DNA from: Gammaproteobacteria bacterium | GTDB lineage: Bacteria; Pseudomonadota; Gammaproteobacteria; Steroidobacterales; Rariloculaceae | Assembly: GCA_022819855.1 (NCBI GenBank) | Contig: JAJEGN010000021.1 | Location: 62,001 to 126,000, forward strand | DNA length: 64,000 nucleotides | Direction: 5' to 3' | Notes under the pieces: model-generated | Told to the model about the DNA's origin: nothing | The model's input: the letters and a program-made list of their open reading frames with translations, nothing else | The model's database searches: none | Program-made: the position numbers and the translations under genes | Shown here: positions 44,527 through 54,544 of the stretch, piece by piece | Position numbering within the stretch: the first letter of the stretch is position 1 | Layout: each line of letters opens with the position of its first letter

Positions 44527-47500
44527 TCAGGGTGTCGCGCGGCTCAACCGGCGATAGTACTCGGCAACGACTTCCTCGAAGCCCTGGGCGACCTGGGCCG
44601 GCGCTTCTGTCCGGACCACGGATTCTTCTGCGGCGCCGTCGGCCTGGAGCTGGATCTCAAGTTGCTCGGCAAGGTTGACGAGCGCCTGAAACTCCGCCTC
44701 AACGAGTTCCGGGTTGCCGGTGAGGCCCGCGCGCAGTGCGTCGCCGAGTTCGCGCACCGCCCGAAGTTCTTCTTCGCTGAGCCCTTCGGCGCGCAGTTGC
44801 GCGCCCAGCGTCAGGAGGTCACGTCCTGCATCGCCGAGCCTCTCTCTGAGTTCATCGACGGCATCCTGGTCCTGCCAGAATCCGTTGCGCTGCGGATCCC
44901 AGGTTCCGGTACGCGCCCAGTCGAAGAAACCGCCGCCGAAACCGAAGCGGTCGTCGGATCCACCGCCGCGCGCACCGCCCTGTTGGTCACCGCCCTGTTG
45001 GTCACCGCCCTGCCGGGCTCCGCCCGCCTGGGCCTGCTGGTTCTCACCCTGCTGCCCGCCAGCCGCAGCGCGCTGCCCTTCGGTCAGCTCGGCCAACTCG
45101 CGGCGCAGGGCCTGCAGTTCGGCAACGAGTTCCGTATTGGGATTGAGCTCCTCCTGCTCGCCTGCCACGGCTTCGCGCGTCGCGATCGCGAGCGCCTCCT
45201 GCGTGCTGCGCTCGAGATCGCGCAGCGCCGCCGTCGTCACGGCCTCGGTCGCCGCGACCTGGTTGGCCGCTCCGCGCCGGATGTACTCGGCCGCGTAGAG
45301 CAAGCGCAACGCCACCTGGGACTGCTGCAGATCCGCAAGCGCCGCGGAGAGCTCCTCGCTGGCTCCAGGCGTCTGATTGCGGAACTCCTGCGCGACGCGC
45401 TGTATGTCTTCCTCGAGGGCTTCCAGTTCCTCCTGCAAATCGTACTTGCGATCGGAGAGCTCCTGCGCGACAAGGCGGTCAAGCCCGCCCGATGCCGCGC
45501 CGCGGTCGATCTGATCGTCGAGTGCGTTCTGCAGCTCGCGCTGCAGGTCGGCGGCCAGTTGCCGCTGCTCCGAATACATGTCACTCGAGCGGTCCGCGAG
45601 ATCCGAAAAAGCGTCTCCTGCAGCTTGCTGGCGTTGCGCGGTCATCTGTTCGAGCGCCTGCTGGAGCTGGCGCCGCGCCTGCTCAATCGCCCGCCTGGCC
45701 TGCTCCGGATCGACGTTCTCGCCCGGCTGCCCGGCCCGGTTCATCGCCTGCAGGGCTTCGTCTAGCTGGCGTATCGCCTGCGCGGTCTGCGCGCCCTGTG
45801 CGCCGCCCGTGCCGGGCTGACCCTGTTGCTGACCTTGCTGGCCTTGCTGTTGGCCCTGCTGGCCCTGCTGACCCTCTTGACCTTGCTGGCCCTGCTGTTG
45901 CTGCGCCTCAGCGATGCGCTGCTGCAGTTCCTCGAGCTGACGCCTGAGTTCCTCGGTCTCGCGCCGCAGCGATTCCTGCTGCCAACGCTCCTGCTCGGTC
46001 AACTGGTTGTTTCTCCGGCCCGCCTGGCGCGCCAGTTCCTCCTGCCTGCGCGCGAGTTCCTGGAGCTTGGCGATCGCTTCGTCGACTTCGTTTTCCTGCT
46101 GCTGCTCGAATGCGACCGGCGCCTCGGTCTCGTACTGGTTCTTGTCGAGATCCATTTCCAGTTCGAAGAGCTCGCTAAGGTCGCGACCGGCAAGCCCGCC
46201 TCCGCCGCCACCACCGCCGCGGTTGAACGCGACCTGGATGTCGGTGAACACCGCCTCCGCGCGCAACAGGTACTGGAGCGCTTCCTGCTCGGACGGGACG
46301 GCCTCGGCAAGCTCCACCTCGGCGAGCAGTTCAGCCGCGGGATCCATGGCGTCTGCCGCAAGCTCGAGATACTCCACGAACCGCCGAATGTCGTCGTCGG
46401 CACGAGTCAACTGCCGTGCGCGCGTGCGGCTTGCGAGCGTGCGCGCCTGGTCGGCAAGCGTCTGCTGCAACTCCGAGAGCATCCTCGCGTTGTCGTTGAG
46501 CGCCTGCTCGTCCAGGAAGCTCTGGTCCTCCTCGTCGCGCTCGCGGATCAGGTTCCAGGTCGCGACGAGTATGTCCTTCTGCCGGCGGGAAATCTCGTCC
46601 TGCTGCTGGCCGCCACCGCCGCCGCCACCGCCGCCAGCCTGGCTTGACTGGGTGAAGCTTCGATCGAACGGCTGCACCTCGACGAAGAACAGGTCAGTCT
46701 GAACCGTCCGGCCGCGATCTTCAGCGACGGCATAGTAGGAAATCAGGTCGCCGGGCTTGAGACTGCGCTCGGCCGGCCCCTCGGGCTCCGCCGCGTCAGC
46801 ATCCCCGGCCTCCTCCGCGGCAAGCTCGTCGCGCAGGGCGCGCAGCTCCTCGAGCGTGACCGGGAAAGGCTGGCCGCGCGGCGAGCCCGGGCTCGACACC
46901 GGCCGCCGAACGGGCTGCCTCATGTCCTCGAGGTACATGATTTCGTCGCCGGCAGCTTCGGTCCCTTCCGCAGCGAGTTCGACGGTTTCCCATTCCCCGC
47001 CGTTTACGGCGTAACGCAGCTCGAGCCGGTCGAGACCGAAGTCGTCACTCGCCTCGATGGCTACGGTGACCTCCTCGATATTGCTCGCCCGCCAGTCGCG
47101 GCCCGGCCGTACGACCCTGACCACGGGTTCGTTGTCGGGCACGACGCTGATGAAGTAGTCGTCGGTGAGCCTGACGGAATCCTGTTCGACGAACGTCGAG
47201 ATGTAGTACTCGCCCTCCTCGCTGACCTCGAGAGTGGCGCTCGCGACCGAACCGTCGGTGCGCATCCGGAGCGTTTCGCCGTTCGCGGTCAGCGTCGGCG
47301 TATCGAGCGGAGTGTCGGTGTGCACCTCGACGGTGACCTCCGTGCCCGCCACGGCCCGGATGTCGTAACCCGGGTCCTCGACAAGGGGATCAAGTCCCGT
47401 CCAGTCGGGATACGCGTAACTCAGGGCGATTCGGTCGATCTCGGGCAGATCGACGACCTGGACTTCAAATTCCTGGCTGCGTACGCCCGCAGCGGACACG

Positions 47501-48273
47501 TAATAGCGCATCGGCTCGCGGACGGCGAAAAATGTGAACTCGAACTCGTCGCCGATCTGGATCATCGGCGCACTCTGCCAGTCCCCGTCACCGTCGAAGA
47601 GCGCGAACACTTCCATCGACACGGGGTCGAAGCCATCGGCACGCGCGTCTATGGCGAGGTCACCGCCGCGCCGGACAGCGCCGTCGCCGGGCGTGACTGC
47701 GATGCGTTGCGGGGGCAGCGTGTTGTCGAGCAACCAGCCGGCCCACAGATGCCGTACGCCGTAGCGCCAGTTGTCCGGGCCGTAAGCGGCGAACCAGACG
47801 AGCGTCGCGGCCGCGACGACAGCGGCGATCGCAGGCAGCGACAGCTCGCGGCGCGGGATGCGCAAGGCGACGGGGATTCGGGAGGCAAACTTGAGCGCGT
47901 CGGCAGCGAGCAGCGCGACAAACGGCGACGCCCGTCCGCTCTCGGTCTGCATCATGCCGTCCCAGGTCTCGACACGGCCGTCGAGGTCCGGCGCTCGGCG
48001 TTCGATGTCGGCGACGCCGCGGCTGCGGCGCAGGGCGCGCAACGGAAACACCAGCAGAGCGATCAGCGCGGCGGCGAGCGCGATCACGAGCAGCAGGCGC
48101 GCACCGACGATGAATTCGGGATCGAAGGCCCTGCGCGTGCCGAACCAGACCGCCGTCAGCGTCAGCAGCAGCGCCACGGCGGTGAGCACTGCGGCGCCGC
48201 GCGCCATGATCAGCGACTTGAGGCGACGGCGAAACTCGGCGAGATAGGCTTCGAGTTGTGTCTGTGCGGTCAT
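44527..48273 (-). CDS. DUF4175 family membrane protein with Gln-rich coiled-coil
   Basis: Protein of 1248 residues, last in the MoxR/VWA operon. Two transmembrane segments lie near residues 25-70, and a third at about 145-165; a large beta-rich periplasmic region follows (to about residue 530). The C-terminal half is long coiled-coil (EARRRQEELARQAG, RETEELRRQLEELQQRIAEA) broken by a Gln/Gly repeat (QQGQQGQEGQQGQQGQQQGQ). The start at 48273 is fixed by an ATGA overlap with the upstream VWA gene. The family is of unknown function but recurs beside MoxR-type operons. The length suggests a membrane-anchored structural part. Confidence 0.88.
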   Translation of the reverse strand: MTAQTQLEAYLAEFRRRLKSLIMARGAAVLTAVALLLTLTAVWFGTRRAFDPEFIVGARLLLVIALAAALIALLVFPLRALRRSRGVADIERRAPDLDGRVETWDGMMQTESGRASPFVALLAADALKFASRIPVALRIPRRELSLPAIAAVVAAATLVWFAAYGPDNWRYGVRHLWAGWLLDNTLPPQRIAVTPGDGAVRRGGDLAIDARADGFDPVSMEVFALFDGDGDWQSAPMIQIGDEFEFTFFAVREPMRYYVSAAGVRSQEFEVQVVDLPEIDRIALSYAYPDWTGLDPLVEDPGYDIRAVAGTEVTVEVHTDTPLDTPTLTANGETLRMRTDGSVASATLEVSEEGEYYISTFVEQDSVRLTDDYFISVVPDNEPVVRVVRPGRDWRASNIEEVTVAIEASDDFGLDRLELRYAVNGGEWETVELAAEGTEAAGDEIMYLEDMRQPVRRPVSSPGSPRGQPFPVTLEELRALRDELAAEEAGDADAAEPEGPAERSLKPGDLISYYAVAEDRGRTVQTDLFFVEVQPFDRSFTQSSQAGGGGGGGGGQQQDEISRRQKDILVATWNLIRERDEEDQSFLDEQALNDNARMLSELQQTLADQARTLASRTRARQLTRADDDIRRFVEYLELAADAMDPAAELLAEVELAEAVPSEQEALQYLLRAEAVFTDIQVAFNRGGGGGGGGLAGRDLSELFELEMDLDKNQYETEAPVAFEQQQENEVDEAIAKLQELARRQEELARQAGRRNNQLTEQERWQQESLRRETEELRRQLEELQQRIAEAQQQQGQQGQEGQQGQQGQQQGQQGQQQGQPGTGGAQGAQTAQAIRQLDEALQAMNRAGQPGENVDPEQARRAIEQARRQLQQALEQMTAQRQQAAGDAFSDLADRSSDMYSEQRQLAADLQRELQNALDDQIDRGAASGGLDRLVAQELSDRKYDLQEELEALEEDIQRVAQEFRNQTPGASEELSAALADLQQSQVALRLLYAAEYIRRGAANQVAATEAVTTAALRDLERSTQEALAIATREAVAGEQEELNPNTELVAELQALRRELAELTEGQRAAAGGQQGENQQAQAGGARQGGDQQGGDQQGGARGGGSDDRFGFGGGFFDWARTGTWDPQRNGFWQDQDAVDELRERLGDAGRDLLTLGAQLRAEGLSEEELRAVRELGDALRAGLTGNPELVEAEFQALVNLAEQLEIQLQADGAAEESVVRTEAPAQVAQGFEEVVAEYYRRLSRATP
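45826..45905. repeat. Gln/Gly codon repeat in the DUF4175 gene
   Basis: Short tandem units on the minus strand, CAG-CAA-GGC-CAG-like, encode alternating QQGQ blocks. The repeat is in frame and inside the coiled-coil region, so its length may vary by slippage between strains. Confidence 0.75.
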
Positions 48274-50270
48274 TCGGCCATTCCTCGTCGTACCCGCAGG
48301 TGCTGGTTGCCGATCCAGGACTCCAAGATTACGGCAACGAGCAGCACAATCAAAATCCATTGGGCCAGCGATTCGAGCACGGGTTCCCGATCGCCGGTCA
48401 GCGCAGCGGCCGCGGTTTCGCCGGCATCGCGCTGGCCCAGGGACTCCCAGCGCTCGATCGTCGCCGCATCGACAGTGGCCAGGTCCGACTCCCGAATGTC
48501 GAAGTTGACCGCCACCAGGTCCGTGTTGCCGCCCGAAGCGATCTCGTAGAAACCGATCCGGTCGAGCAGCACATCGTCGCTACCGCCGCCCAGACCCAGG
48601 GCCGGATCGCCTGCCGGGTCGAAAATCTGTCCGCCGAGAAGACCCACGGCCCGGAGCGCGAGTGTGCTCCCGAGGCTGCGTTCGCTGCTGAATCCGGCTC
48701 CGCCGAGCAGATGGTTGGCGATGCCGGCCACGAGCGGCACGAACACGGGCTGCACGGGCAGGTCATTCCATTCCCGATCGAGCGACGACGTGAAGACGAG
48801 CACGCGGCCGGCGCCGAGTTCGCGCTCCAGCAGCAGCGGCGAGCCGGTATCCAGACTGATCAGGATACGGTCTTCCTCGGCAGCCTCGATCGCCGTATGG
48901 CGGAAAAACCGCGCCGCGCGCAACAGTTCCACGCCCTGCAGCGCCGGGTGGGTGGCGTCGAGCGCCCCGACCGATGCGTAGTCCTCATCGCCGCCAAAGA
49001 GCCCGGCCGAGCCCGACTGGAACTGCTGACCGGTGAGCGGCACGGCGCTCTGTGCGGCCGTGCGCGGCCCGAGCGCCATCAGCAGCGCGCCGCCGTTGGC
49101 GACGTAGTCCTCCAGTTGGCGAACCTGCGCGTCGCCGAGTGCGCCCGCGTCGGCGACGACGACGAAACCGTAGTCCGCGAGCGGCCGGTCGGCGAGTTCG
49201 GCCGCAGCCGCAGTTTCGGGTACGAGCGCGAGCGCCGCGAGCGATTCCATCGCCGAAGAGACGAAGAGCGTGTCGCGCATCCGGAGGTCGCCGGACAGGA
49301 GCAGCACGGGCCGCGGTTCGGCCCGCTTGAGCGCGATGATGCGCGTATCGTCGCCGGTCATGTCGTCGCCTGGTGTCAACGTTACGCTCACGCGATTGGC
49401 GCCCGAAGCAAGCTCGAGCGCGCCGAAATTGACATTGGCCCGGCCGCCGGGCTCGATCTCAAGGCGTCGTTCGTCGATCTGCAGGCCGTTGAGTTCGAGA
49501 CTCAGCATCTTTGCGACCGGCATCGAGGCAAAGCTCCGCACGGTCGCCTGAACCTCGCCCGTCAGTGTCGAGCCCACGAGACTCTCCACGGCCCAGTTGG
49601 CTTCCCCGTCGGCGGCGACGTTGTGGACTCGAAGCTCGGCAGGCTCGGTCGGCGCAAGCTCCGCAAACCGGGTCGGCAGAGCGCCTTCCTGGCCGTCCGT
49701 GATCAGGTGCAGCACAACCGGGAGTTCCGCACCGCGCAGCACGCCGTCCACAGCTCGCGCGAGCTGGCCGTAGTCGAGGAAGAACACGCCCGGCCGCGCC
49801 GCGGCAACGCCCTGCCGAAGCAAGGCGCGATCGATCGTCTGGCCGGTGAGGAGTTCCACAACGCGGCCGCCGGAAACGAGCTGCGCCCGGTCTTCGGGCG
49901 CCAGGCCGCCGATCACGTCGAGCGCCGCATCCTGCGCGCGTTCCCAGCGGTCGCCCCAGGACATCGAGGCCGAAGCATCGAGCACGATGACGTGAAGTTG
50001 CGCGGTGCCGCCCGAGACGGCGCCCGGCTCCCGCCACAATGCCGGCTGCGCAAACGCGAGCGCGACCAGGGCCAGCACGCCGATGCGCAGGGCCAGCAGC
50101 AACAGGTACTGCAGGTTCTTTGCCAGCACGCGGCGCGGTTCGCCGGCTTCCAGAAACATCAGTGAGCTGTACTGCTTGCGGTTCGGATTTTCCGACGACA
50201 GTCGATGCAGCCAGATCGGCAGCCCGATCGCCAGAAATCCCAACAAAAACAACGGCGCAAGCAGCGTCAT
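48270..50270 (-). CDS. BatA/VWA-domain membrane protein
   Basis: Inner-membrane protein of 666 residues. The N-terminal BatA segment has two transmembrane helices (LFLLGFLAIGLPIWLHRL and LALRIGVLALVALAFAQP) with NRKQYSSLMFLEAGEPRR between them. A VWA domain follows with an intact MIDAS motif D-A-S-A-S in VLDASASMSWG. The C-terminal part resembles a glutamine-amidotransferase-like fold (VVVADAGALGDAQVRQLEDYV, LLMALGPRTA), ending in a membrane anchor (WILIVLLVAVILES). It overlaps the next gene by ATGA and starts 30 bases after the DUF58 gene stop. Probably a scaffold that presents substrates to the MoxR ATPase. Confidence 0.88.
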   Translation of the reverse strand: MTLLAPLFLLGFLAIGLPIWLHRLSSENPNRKQYSSLMFLEAGEPRRVLAKNLQYLLLLALRIGVLALVALAFAQPALWREPGAVSGGTAQLHVIVLDASASMSWGDRWERAQDAALDVIGGLAPEDRAQLVSGGRVVELLTGQTIDRALLRQGVAAARPGVFFLDYGQLARAVDGVLRGAELPVVLHLITDGQEGALPTRFAELAPTEPAELRVHNVAADGEANWAVESLVGSTLTGEVQATVRSFASMPVAKMLSLELNGLQIDERRLEIEPGGRANVNFGALELASGANRVSVTLTPGDDMTGDDTRIIALKRAEPRPVLLLSGDLRMRDTLFVSSAMESLAALALVPETAAAAELADRPLADYGFVVVADAGALGDAQVRQLEDYVANGGALLMALGPRTAAQSAVPLTGQQFQSGSAGLFGGDEDYASVGALDATHPALQGVELLRAARFFRHTAIEAAEEDRILISLDTGSPLLLERELGAGRVLVFTSSLDREWNDLPVQPVFVPLVAGIANHLLGGAGFSSERSLGSTLALRAVGLLGGQIFDPAGDPALGLGGGSDDVLLDRIGFYEIASGGNTDLVAVNFDIRESDLATVDAATIERWESLGQRDAGETAAAALTGDREPVLESLAQWILIVLLVAVILESWIGNQHLRVRRGMAE

Positions 50271-50300
50271 CGCAGGCGTCCCGTAATCGTTTGTGCAGCG

Positions 50301-51209
50301 TCAGCCACGTCGCTGCCTGAAGGTCAGGTAGTCCTTGAGCGCTTCGTTGAGGGGCGCGGCGATGTTGACGAGCGTGTGATCCGCACCGATCCCGACCGCG
50401 GCCCTCTTGAGGGCATCGACATGCGCGTCGATCCGCTCGCGGTAACGCGACCGCATGAAGATCGGCGACACTTCCATCGTCTCCTGCGTCTCCATGTCCT
50501 CGAACATCGCCGACTCCCGGAGCTGCGGATCGAGTTCCTCCGGATCCAGAAGCTGAAAGAGGATCACGTCCTGGCCCTGATAGGCAAGCGGCTGCACGCC
50601 CTTGAGCAAGGCATCGGGATCGCAGTAGAAGTCGGAGATGACGGCGACGAGGCCCCGCCCCTTTTCGAACTCCCGGAAGCGCGCGAATGCCGCGTCGATG
50701 TCCGTGCCGGCGCCGGGATCGGCCCTGTCGATCGCGTGAAACACGCCCTGCAGATGCCCTGCGCGCGACGACGGCGGGCGGTAGTCGCGCACATCCTCGT
50801 CGAAGACGATCAGGCCGACCGCGTCATGCTGCCGGCCGGCGAGGAAGGCCAGCGTCGCCGCAAGAAATTTCCCGTACTGCAGCTTGCTCACGCTGCCCGT
50901 GCCGTAGGCCATCGATGCACTGCTGTCGAGCAGCAGGACGAGATGGGTATTCGTCTCGCCGATGTAGCGCTTGATGTAGGTGCGCTCCGTGCGTGCGTAG
51001 ACGTTCCAGTCGATGAAACGAGTGTCGTCGCCCTCGGTGTAGGCGCGGTATTCGGCGAATTCCTGGCTGAAGCCGAAAAACGGCGAGCGATGCAATCCGG
51101 TGAGAAAACCCTCGGCGACGACCCGGGCGACGAGATCCAGATTGGAGAGACTCGCCAGCACCTCCGGCTGAAGCAGGTCTCTCGGTGCGGCTCCGGCCCG
51201 GGCGCTCAT
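50301..51209 (-). CDS. DUF58 / VWA-like protein
   Basis: Cytoplasmic protein of 302 residues. The start at 51209 gives MSARAGAAPRDLLQPEVL, and the DUF58 signature is SPFFGFSQEFAEYRAYTEGD followed by RFIDWNVYARTERTYIKRY. A VWA-like fold with an intact MIDAS motif (DSSAS in LLLDSSASMAYG) follows. DUF58 proteins are the usual partner of MoxR ATPases. It begins 5 bases after the MoxR gene stop, so translation is probably coupled. Confidence 0.92.
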   Translation of the reverse strand: MSARAGAAPRDLLQPEVLASLSNLDLVARVVAEGFLTGLHRSPFFGFSQEFAEYRAYTEGDDTRFIDWNVYARTERTYIKRYIGETNTHLVLLLDSSASMAYGTGSVSKLQYGKFLAATLAFLAGRQHDAVGLIVFDEDVRDYRPPSSRAGHLQGVFHAIDRADPGAGTDIDAAFARFREFEKGRGLVAVISDFYCDPDALLKGVQPLAYQGQDVILFQLLDPEELDPQLRESAMFEDMETQETMEVSPIFMRSRYRERIDAHVDALKRAAVGIGADHTLVNIAAPLNEALKDYLTFRQRRG

Positions 51210-51214
51210 CGGCG

Positions 51215-52264
51215 TCAGCCGGCGCGCGCCTGGACGCCGGCGCTTTCGAATTCCTCCAGAAGCTGCACGAGCACCTTGTCGACATCCATGTTGTCGGACT
51301 CGGCGAAGTAGTTCGTCAGCACGCGATGCCGCAGGACGGGGAGCATGAGCGCGGTGATGTCGTCGCGCGTCACGTGGTAGCGCCCGTTCATGAGCGCGCG
51401 CGCCTTGGCGGCGAGCGTCAGGAACATCGTGGCGCGCACGCTCGCGCCGTACTGGATGTACTTGCGCACGACTTCCGTGGAAAGCGGATCGTCCGGACGC
51501 GTGGCGCGAACGAGATCGACGGCGTAACGATTGACGGACTCGGCAACCGGGACCTGCCTGACGAGCCACTGGAACTTCATGATCTGCTCCGGAGTCGTGC
51601 AGGCCGTAACGGCGGGAATGTCCATGCGCGTCGTGTAGCGGTTGACGACCCTGACCTCCTCGTCGCCGGTCAGGTAATCGAGAATGACGTTGAAGAGGAA
51701 GCGGTCGAGCTGCGCCTCGGGCAAGGGATAGGTGCCTTCCAGTTCGATCGGGTTCTGCGTCGCGAGCACGAAGAACGGCCGCTCGATGGAGTGGTGATTG
51801 CCGCGGACCGTGACGGAAAACTCCTGCATGGCCTCGAGCAGCGCCGACTGGGTCTTCGGCGGCGTGCGATTGATCTCGTCGGCGAGCAGCACGTTCGCGA
51901 AGATCGGCCCGGGCACGAACGTCCAGGTCCGGTGGGCCGTGGTGATGTCCTCCTCGATGATGTCCGTTCCCGTGACGTCGGTGGGCATCAGGTCGGGCGT
52001 GAACTGGATCCGGTTGAAGGTCAGGCCGAGCGCATCGGCAAGCGTGCGCACGAGCAGCGTCTTGGCCGTTCCCGGCATGCCCGTAATGAGGCAGTGGCCG
52101 CCGACGAGCAGCGTCAACAGCAGGTGGTCGACGACCTCCTCCTGGCCGATGATGACCTTGGCGACCTCGACTCGGATGCGGTCCAGGGAATCGCGGAAGC
52201 TCTCGACGAGAGCCAGGGTTTCTTCGCTTTGGAGCTGGCTTGGAACTTCGACTTCAACGCTCAA
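51215..52264 (-). CDS. MoxR-family AAA+ ATPase
   Basis: Cytoplasmic chaperone-like ATPase of 349 residues. Walker A is GMPGTAKT, Walker B VLLADEINRTPPKTQSALLE, sensor 1 in VLATQNPIELEGTYPLPEAQLDRF, and sensor 2 in the C-terminal lid domain. MoxR ATPases assemble into hexamers and, with VWA proteins, help insert cofactors or remodel protein complexes. The start is ATGA-overlapped with the TPR metallopeptidase gene at 52261-52264. Confidence 0.95.
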   Translation of the reverse strand: MSVEVEVPSQLQSEETLALVESFRDSLDRIRVEVAKVIIGQEEVVDHLLLTLLVGGHCLITGMPGTAKTLLVRTLADALGLTFNRIQFTPDLMPTDVTGTDIIEEDITTAHRTWTFVPGPIFANVLLADEINRTPPKTQSALLEAMQEFSVTVRGNHHSIERPFFVLATQNPIELEGTYPLPEAQLDRFLFNVILDYLTGDEEVRVVNRYTTRMDIPAVTACTTPEQIMKFQWLVRQVPVAESVNRYAVDLVRATRPDDPLSTEVVRKYIQYGASVRATMFLTLAAKARALMNGRYHVTRDDITALMLPVLRHRVLTNYFAESDNMDVDKVLVQLLEEFESAGVQARAG

Positions 52265-54540
52265 CGTACGATCTCCAGTAATAGCTGCTGCGCCTCACGG
52301 TAGTGCGGCGCGATCTCAAGAGCATGCAGTACATGCTCGCGTGTCAGGTCCAGGTCCTCAAGCGCATGCCAGGCCTGCGCGAGGCGGAAATGGACCGAAG
52401 CCTGGTCATGGGGATTCATCGCGGCCAGTGCCTGATATTCGACGAGCGCCTCGTCCGGGCGTCCGGCATCGAGCAGCAGATCCCCGAGCTGGATGTGAAG
52501 TTCTTCCTGCAGCGGCGCGACCTGGATGACGTCCTCGAGGACCGCGATCGCCTCGGCGTCGCTGCCGGCTTCGTCCAGCCGGCCGGCCAACTGCATCAGC
52601 GCAGCGGGAGCATAACCGCCGCGACGCCGGTACTCGCGAAGCGTCCGCAGCGCGGCCTCGTCCTCGCCGAGCTCGTCATGGGCCCTGACCTTGACGAGCC
52701 AGGCGCTGCCTTCGTCGACGTAGTCCGGAAACAGGTCGATCGCGCGCGACGCCTGCGCCAGCGCCTCGCTCCACGCGCCCTGCGCCGCGCTGTCCCAGGC
52801 CGCGCCCCGGGCTCGCTGCCAAGGCTCGAGACTATCGAGCACGGCGCCGAATTCCGCGGCGACGTACTCTTCGAATTCGGCGTCAAACTGCTCCGGCGTG
52901 ACGCCGAGCGCACGCTCGATCGCCTCGTCGGTTTCGAGCCCCTCGCGATAGTGAACGAGCATCGCCTGCAGACTCGTCTGGCCCCAGTTCGCCGCGATGT
53001 ACTCGCAGATCAACCCGGCCTGCATGTAGGAGACGACGACCTGGTTCTCGTAGGTCGGCCGGATGAACCCCTGGTCGAGTTCGGCGACGGGCAGCAGCTT
53101 GTCCTCGCCGATCGCCTCGAACACGTGCAGGGGGATATGACGGCCCGGCAACGGCCCGGTGGCCCATTCCTCGTAGACCGACACGCCCTCGCTGAACCAG
53201 CGCGGCACGAGATGGTTTGTCGCCCGGAGCGTGAATACATGCGCCATTTCGTGCCACAGCGTCGTGCCCCAGTGGAAGTCGCCTTCCCCGCGCGCCGAAA
53301 CGCTGTCCATGGCCACCAGGCAGCCGAATGTGACGCCGAGCAGGCCGATGCCGGGCAGTCCGGCCGTGCGGACGGCGAAATCGTCGTGTTCGGGGTAAAG
53401 CTCGGCGATAACGGGTTCGTTGAGTTCGAAGGCATAGCGCTCGGCGAACGTCTCGATGCTGCGGTTCACGAGCTCGAGCACGTAGGGCCTGAGCACGAGG
53501 TCTTCGTCGGTATGCAGGCGCAGGATCACTCCGGGCTCGGCGGCCGCCCCATCGACGGCCGAGCCGTGCCGCGTGACCGCGAAGTTGTCGAAACTGTCGA
53601 TGAGCCGCAGCGTGTTGACCGTCTGCGCGCTGTAGGGATCGCCCCGGTACGCGAGCGCGAGATGCCGCTGCGCTTCGGCGACGGTGGCCTCGGGGTCCTC
53701 GCAGTTGCCGCGCAGCAGGTTCACGCCGAGTTCGGCGTGTGCGGCCCACAGGTCAGGCTGGATGTCGACGGCGCGCCGGTAAAGCTCCGCGGCTTCGCGG
53801 TAGCGCCGGGTAATCACGTAGAAATGCGCGGGCGTCGCATGGATCTCGCCGTAGCCCGCGTTGTACGCGAGCGCGCGGTCCGTCCACGGGCTTTGATCGA
53901 TGCCCCGGAGCAGGTCGACCGAGGCTTTCAGTGCATGGACTTCGAGCGGCGGCAGCCCGCGCTCCTCGACGATCTCCAGCGCGCGCTCAAGCTGTGCGTC
54001 GCCTTCGTCGACCTCCCCTTCCTCGAGGCTCATGCGGGCAAGCAGCAGGCGGGCGCCGACATTGTCCGGATCCAGATCGAGGATCTCGTCGATCCACTCG
54101 CGCGTCCTGTCCTCGAAGCGGCCCGCCGAGATCCTCGCGAGTCCCAGGATGGCCGGGACGTGATCCGGCGCGAGTTCGAGGCTTTCCTGGTACAGCCGTA
54201 CGGCCTCGTTGTCCTGGTGCGTTTCGACGAAGAGGTCGCCCCACCGCGTACGGACCGCGGGATCGTCCGGCCAGGTCTCGATCGCCGTCTGGAAGAAACC
54301 GTTCGCCGCGCGCAGGTCGCCCAGCGAGCGGGCCGCCTCAGCCTTGATCCGAACGTCGTCATTGCTCGCGAGCAGTGCCCGGTAACAGCTCCTGGCCTCG
54401 GCGCGTTGGCCCGTATAGAGCGTCTGGTCGCAGGCAGCCAGTTCCGCCGGCCGGTCCGCGCCGTATTCGATCCGCAACGCATGCGAGGACGGCGCGGCGA
54501 TCGCCAGCGCGAGCCACAGATGGCGTGCCCGAAGCCTCAT
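52261..54540 (-). CDS. TPR-repeat protein with MA-clan metallopeptidase domain
   Basis: Exported protein of 759 residues. A signal peptide ends near PSSHA; TPR-like helical repeats fill residues 25-250 and 640-755. Between them is a peptidase domain with the gluzincin signature His430-Glu431-x-x-His434 and Glu451 in RWFSEGVSVYEEW, so zinc and a catalytic Glu are present. No Cys-based site. Proteases with this arrangement act in the periplasm. The start at 54540 is followed directly by MRLRARHLWLALAIAA. It ends in an ATGA overlap with the MoxR gene, which is unusual for a periplasmic peptidase and argues for a functional link. Confidence 0.85.
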   Translation of the reverse strand: MRLRARHLWLALAIAAPSSHALRIEYGADRPAELAACDQTLYTGQRAEARSCYRALLASNDDVRIKAEAARSLGDLRAANGFFQTAIETWPDDPAVRTRWGDLFVETHQDNEAVRLYQESLELAPDHVPAILGLARISAGRFEDRTREWIDEILDLDPDNVGARLLLARMSLEEGEVDEGDAQLERALEIVEERGLPPLEVHALKASVDLLRGIDQSPWTDRALAYNAGYGEIHATPAHFYVITRRYREAAELYRRAVDIQPDLWAAHAELGVNLLRGNCEDPEATVAEAQRHLALAYRGDPYSAQTVNTLRLIDSFDNFAVTRHGSAVDGAAAEPGVILRLHTDEDLVLRPYVLELVNRSIETFAERYAFELNEPVIAELYPEHDDFAVRTAGLPGIGLLGVTFGCLVAMDSVSARGEGDFHWGTTLWHEMAHVFTLRATNHLVPRWFSEGVSVYEEWATGPLPGRHIPLHVFEAIGEDKLLPVAELDQGFIRPTYENQVVVSYMQAGLICEYIAANWGQTSLQAMLVHYREGLETDEAIERALGVTPEQFDAEFEEYVAAEFGAVLDSLEPWQRARGAAWDSAAQGAWSEALAQASRAIDLFPDYVDEGSAWLVKVRAHDELGEDEAALRTLREYRRRGGYAPAALMQLAGRLDEAGSDAEAIAVLEDVIQVAPLQEELHIQLGDLLLDAGRPDEALVEYQALAAMNPHDQASVHFRLAQAWHALEDLDLTREHVLHALEIAPHYREAQQLLLEIVR

Positions 54541-54544
54541 CGGC

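Noticed and set aside
45826..45905. Repeat array in the 45.8 kb region as a non-coding element
   Set aside because: The repeats are in frame within the DUF4175 gene and encode a Gln/Gly segment between coiled coils.
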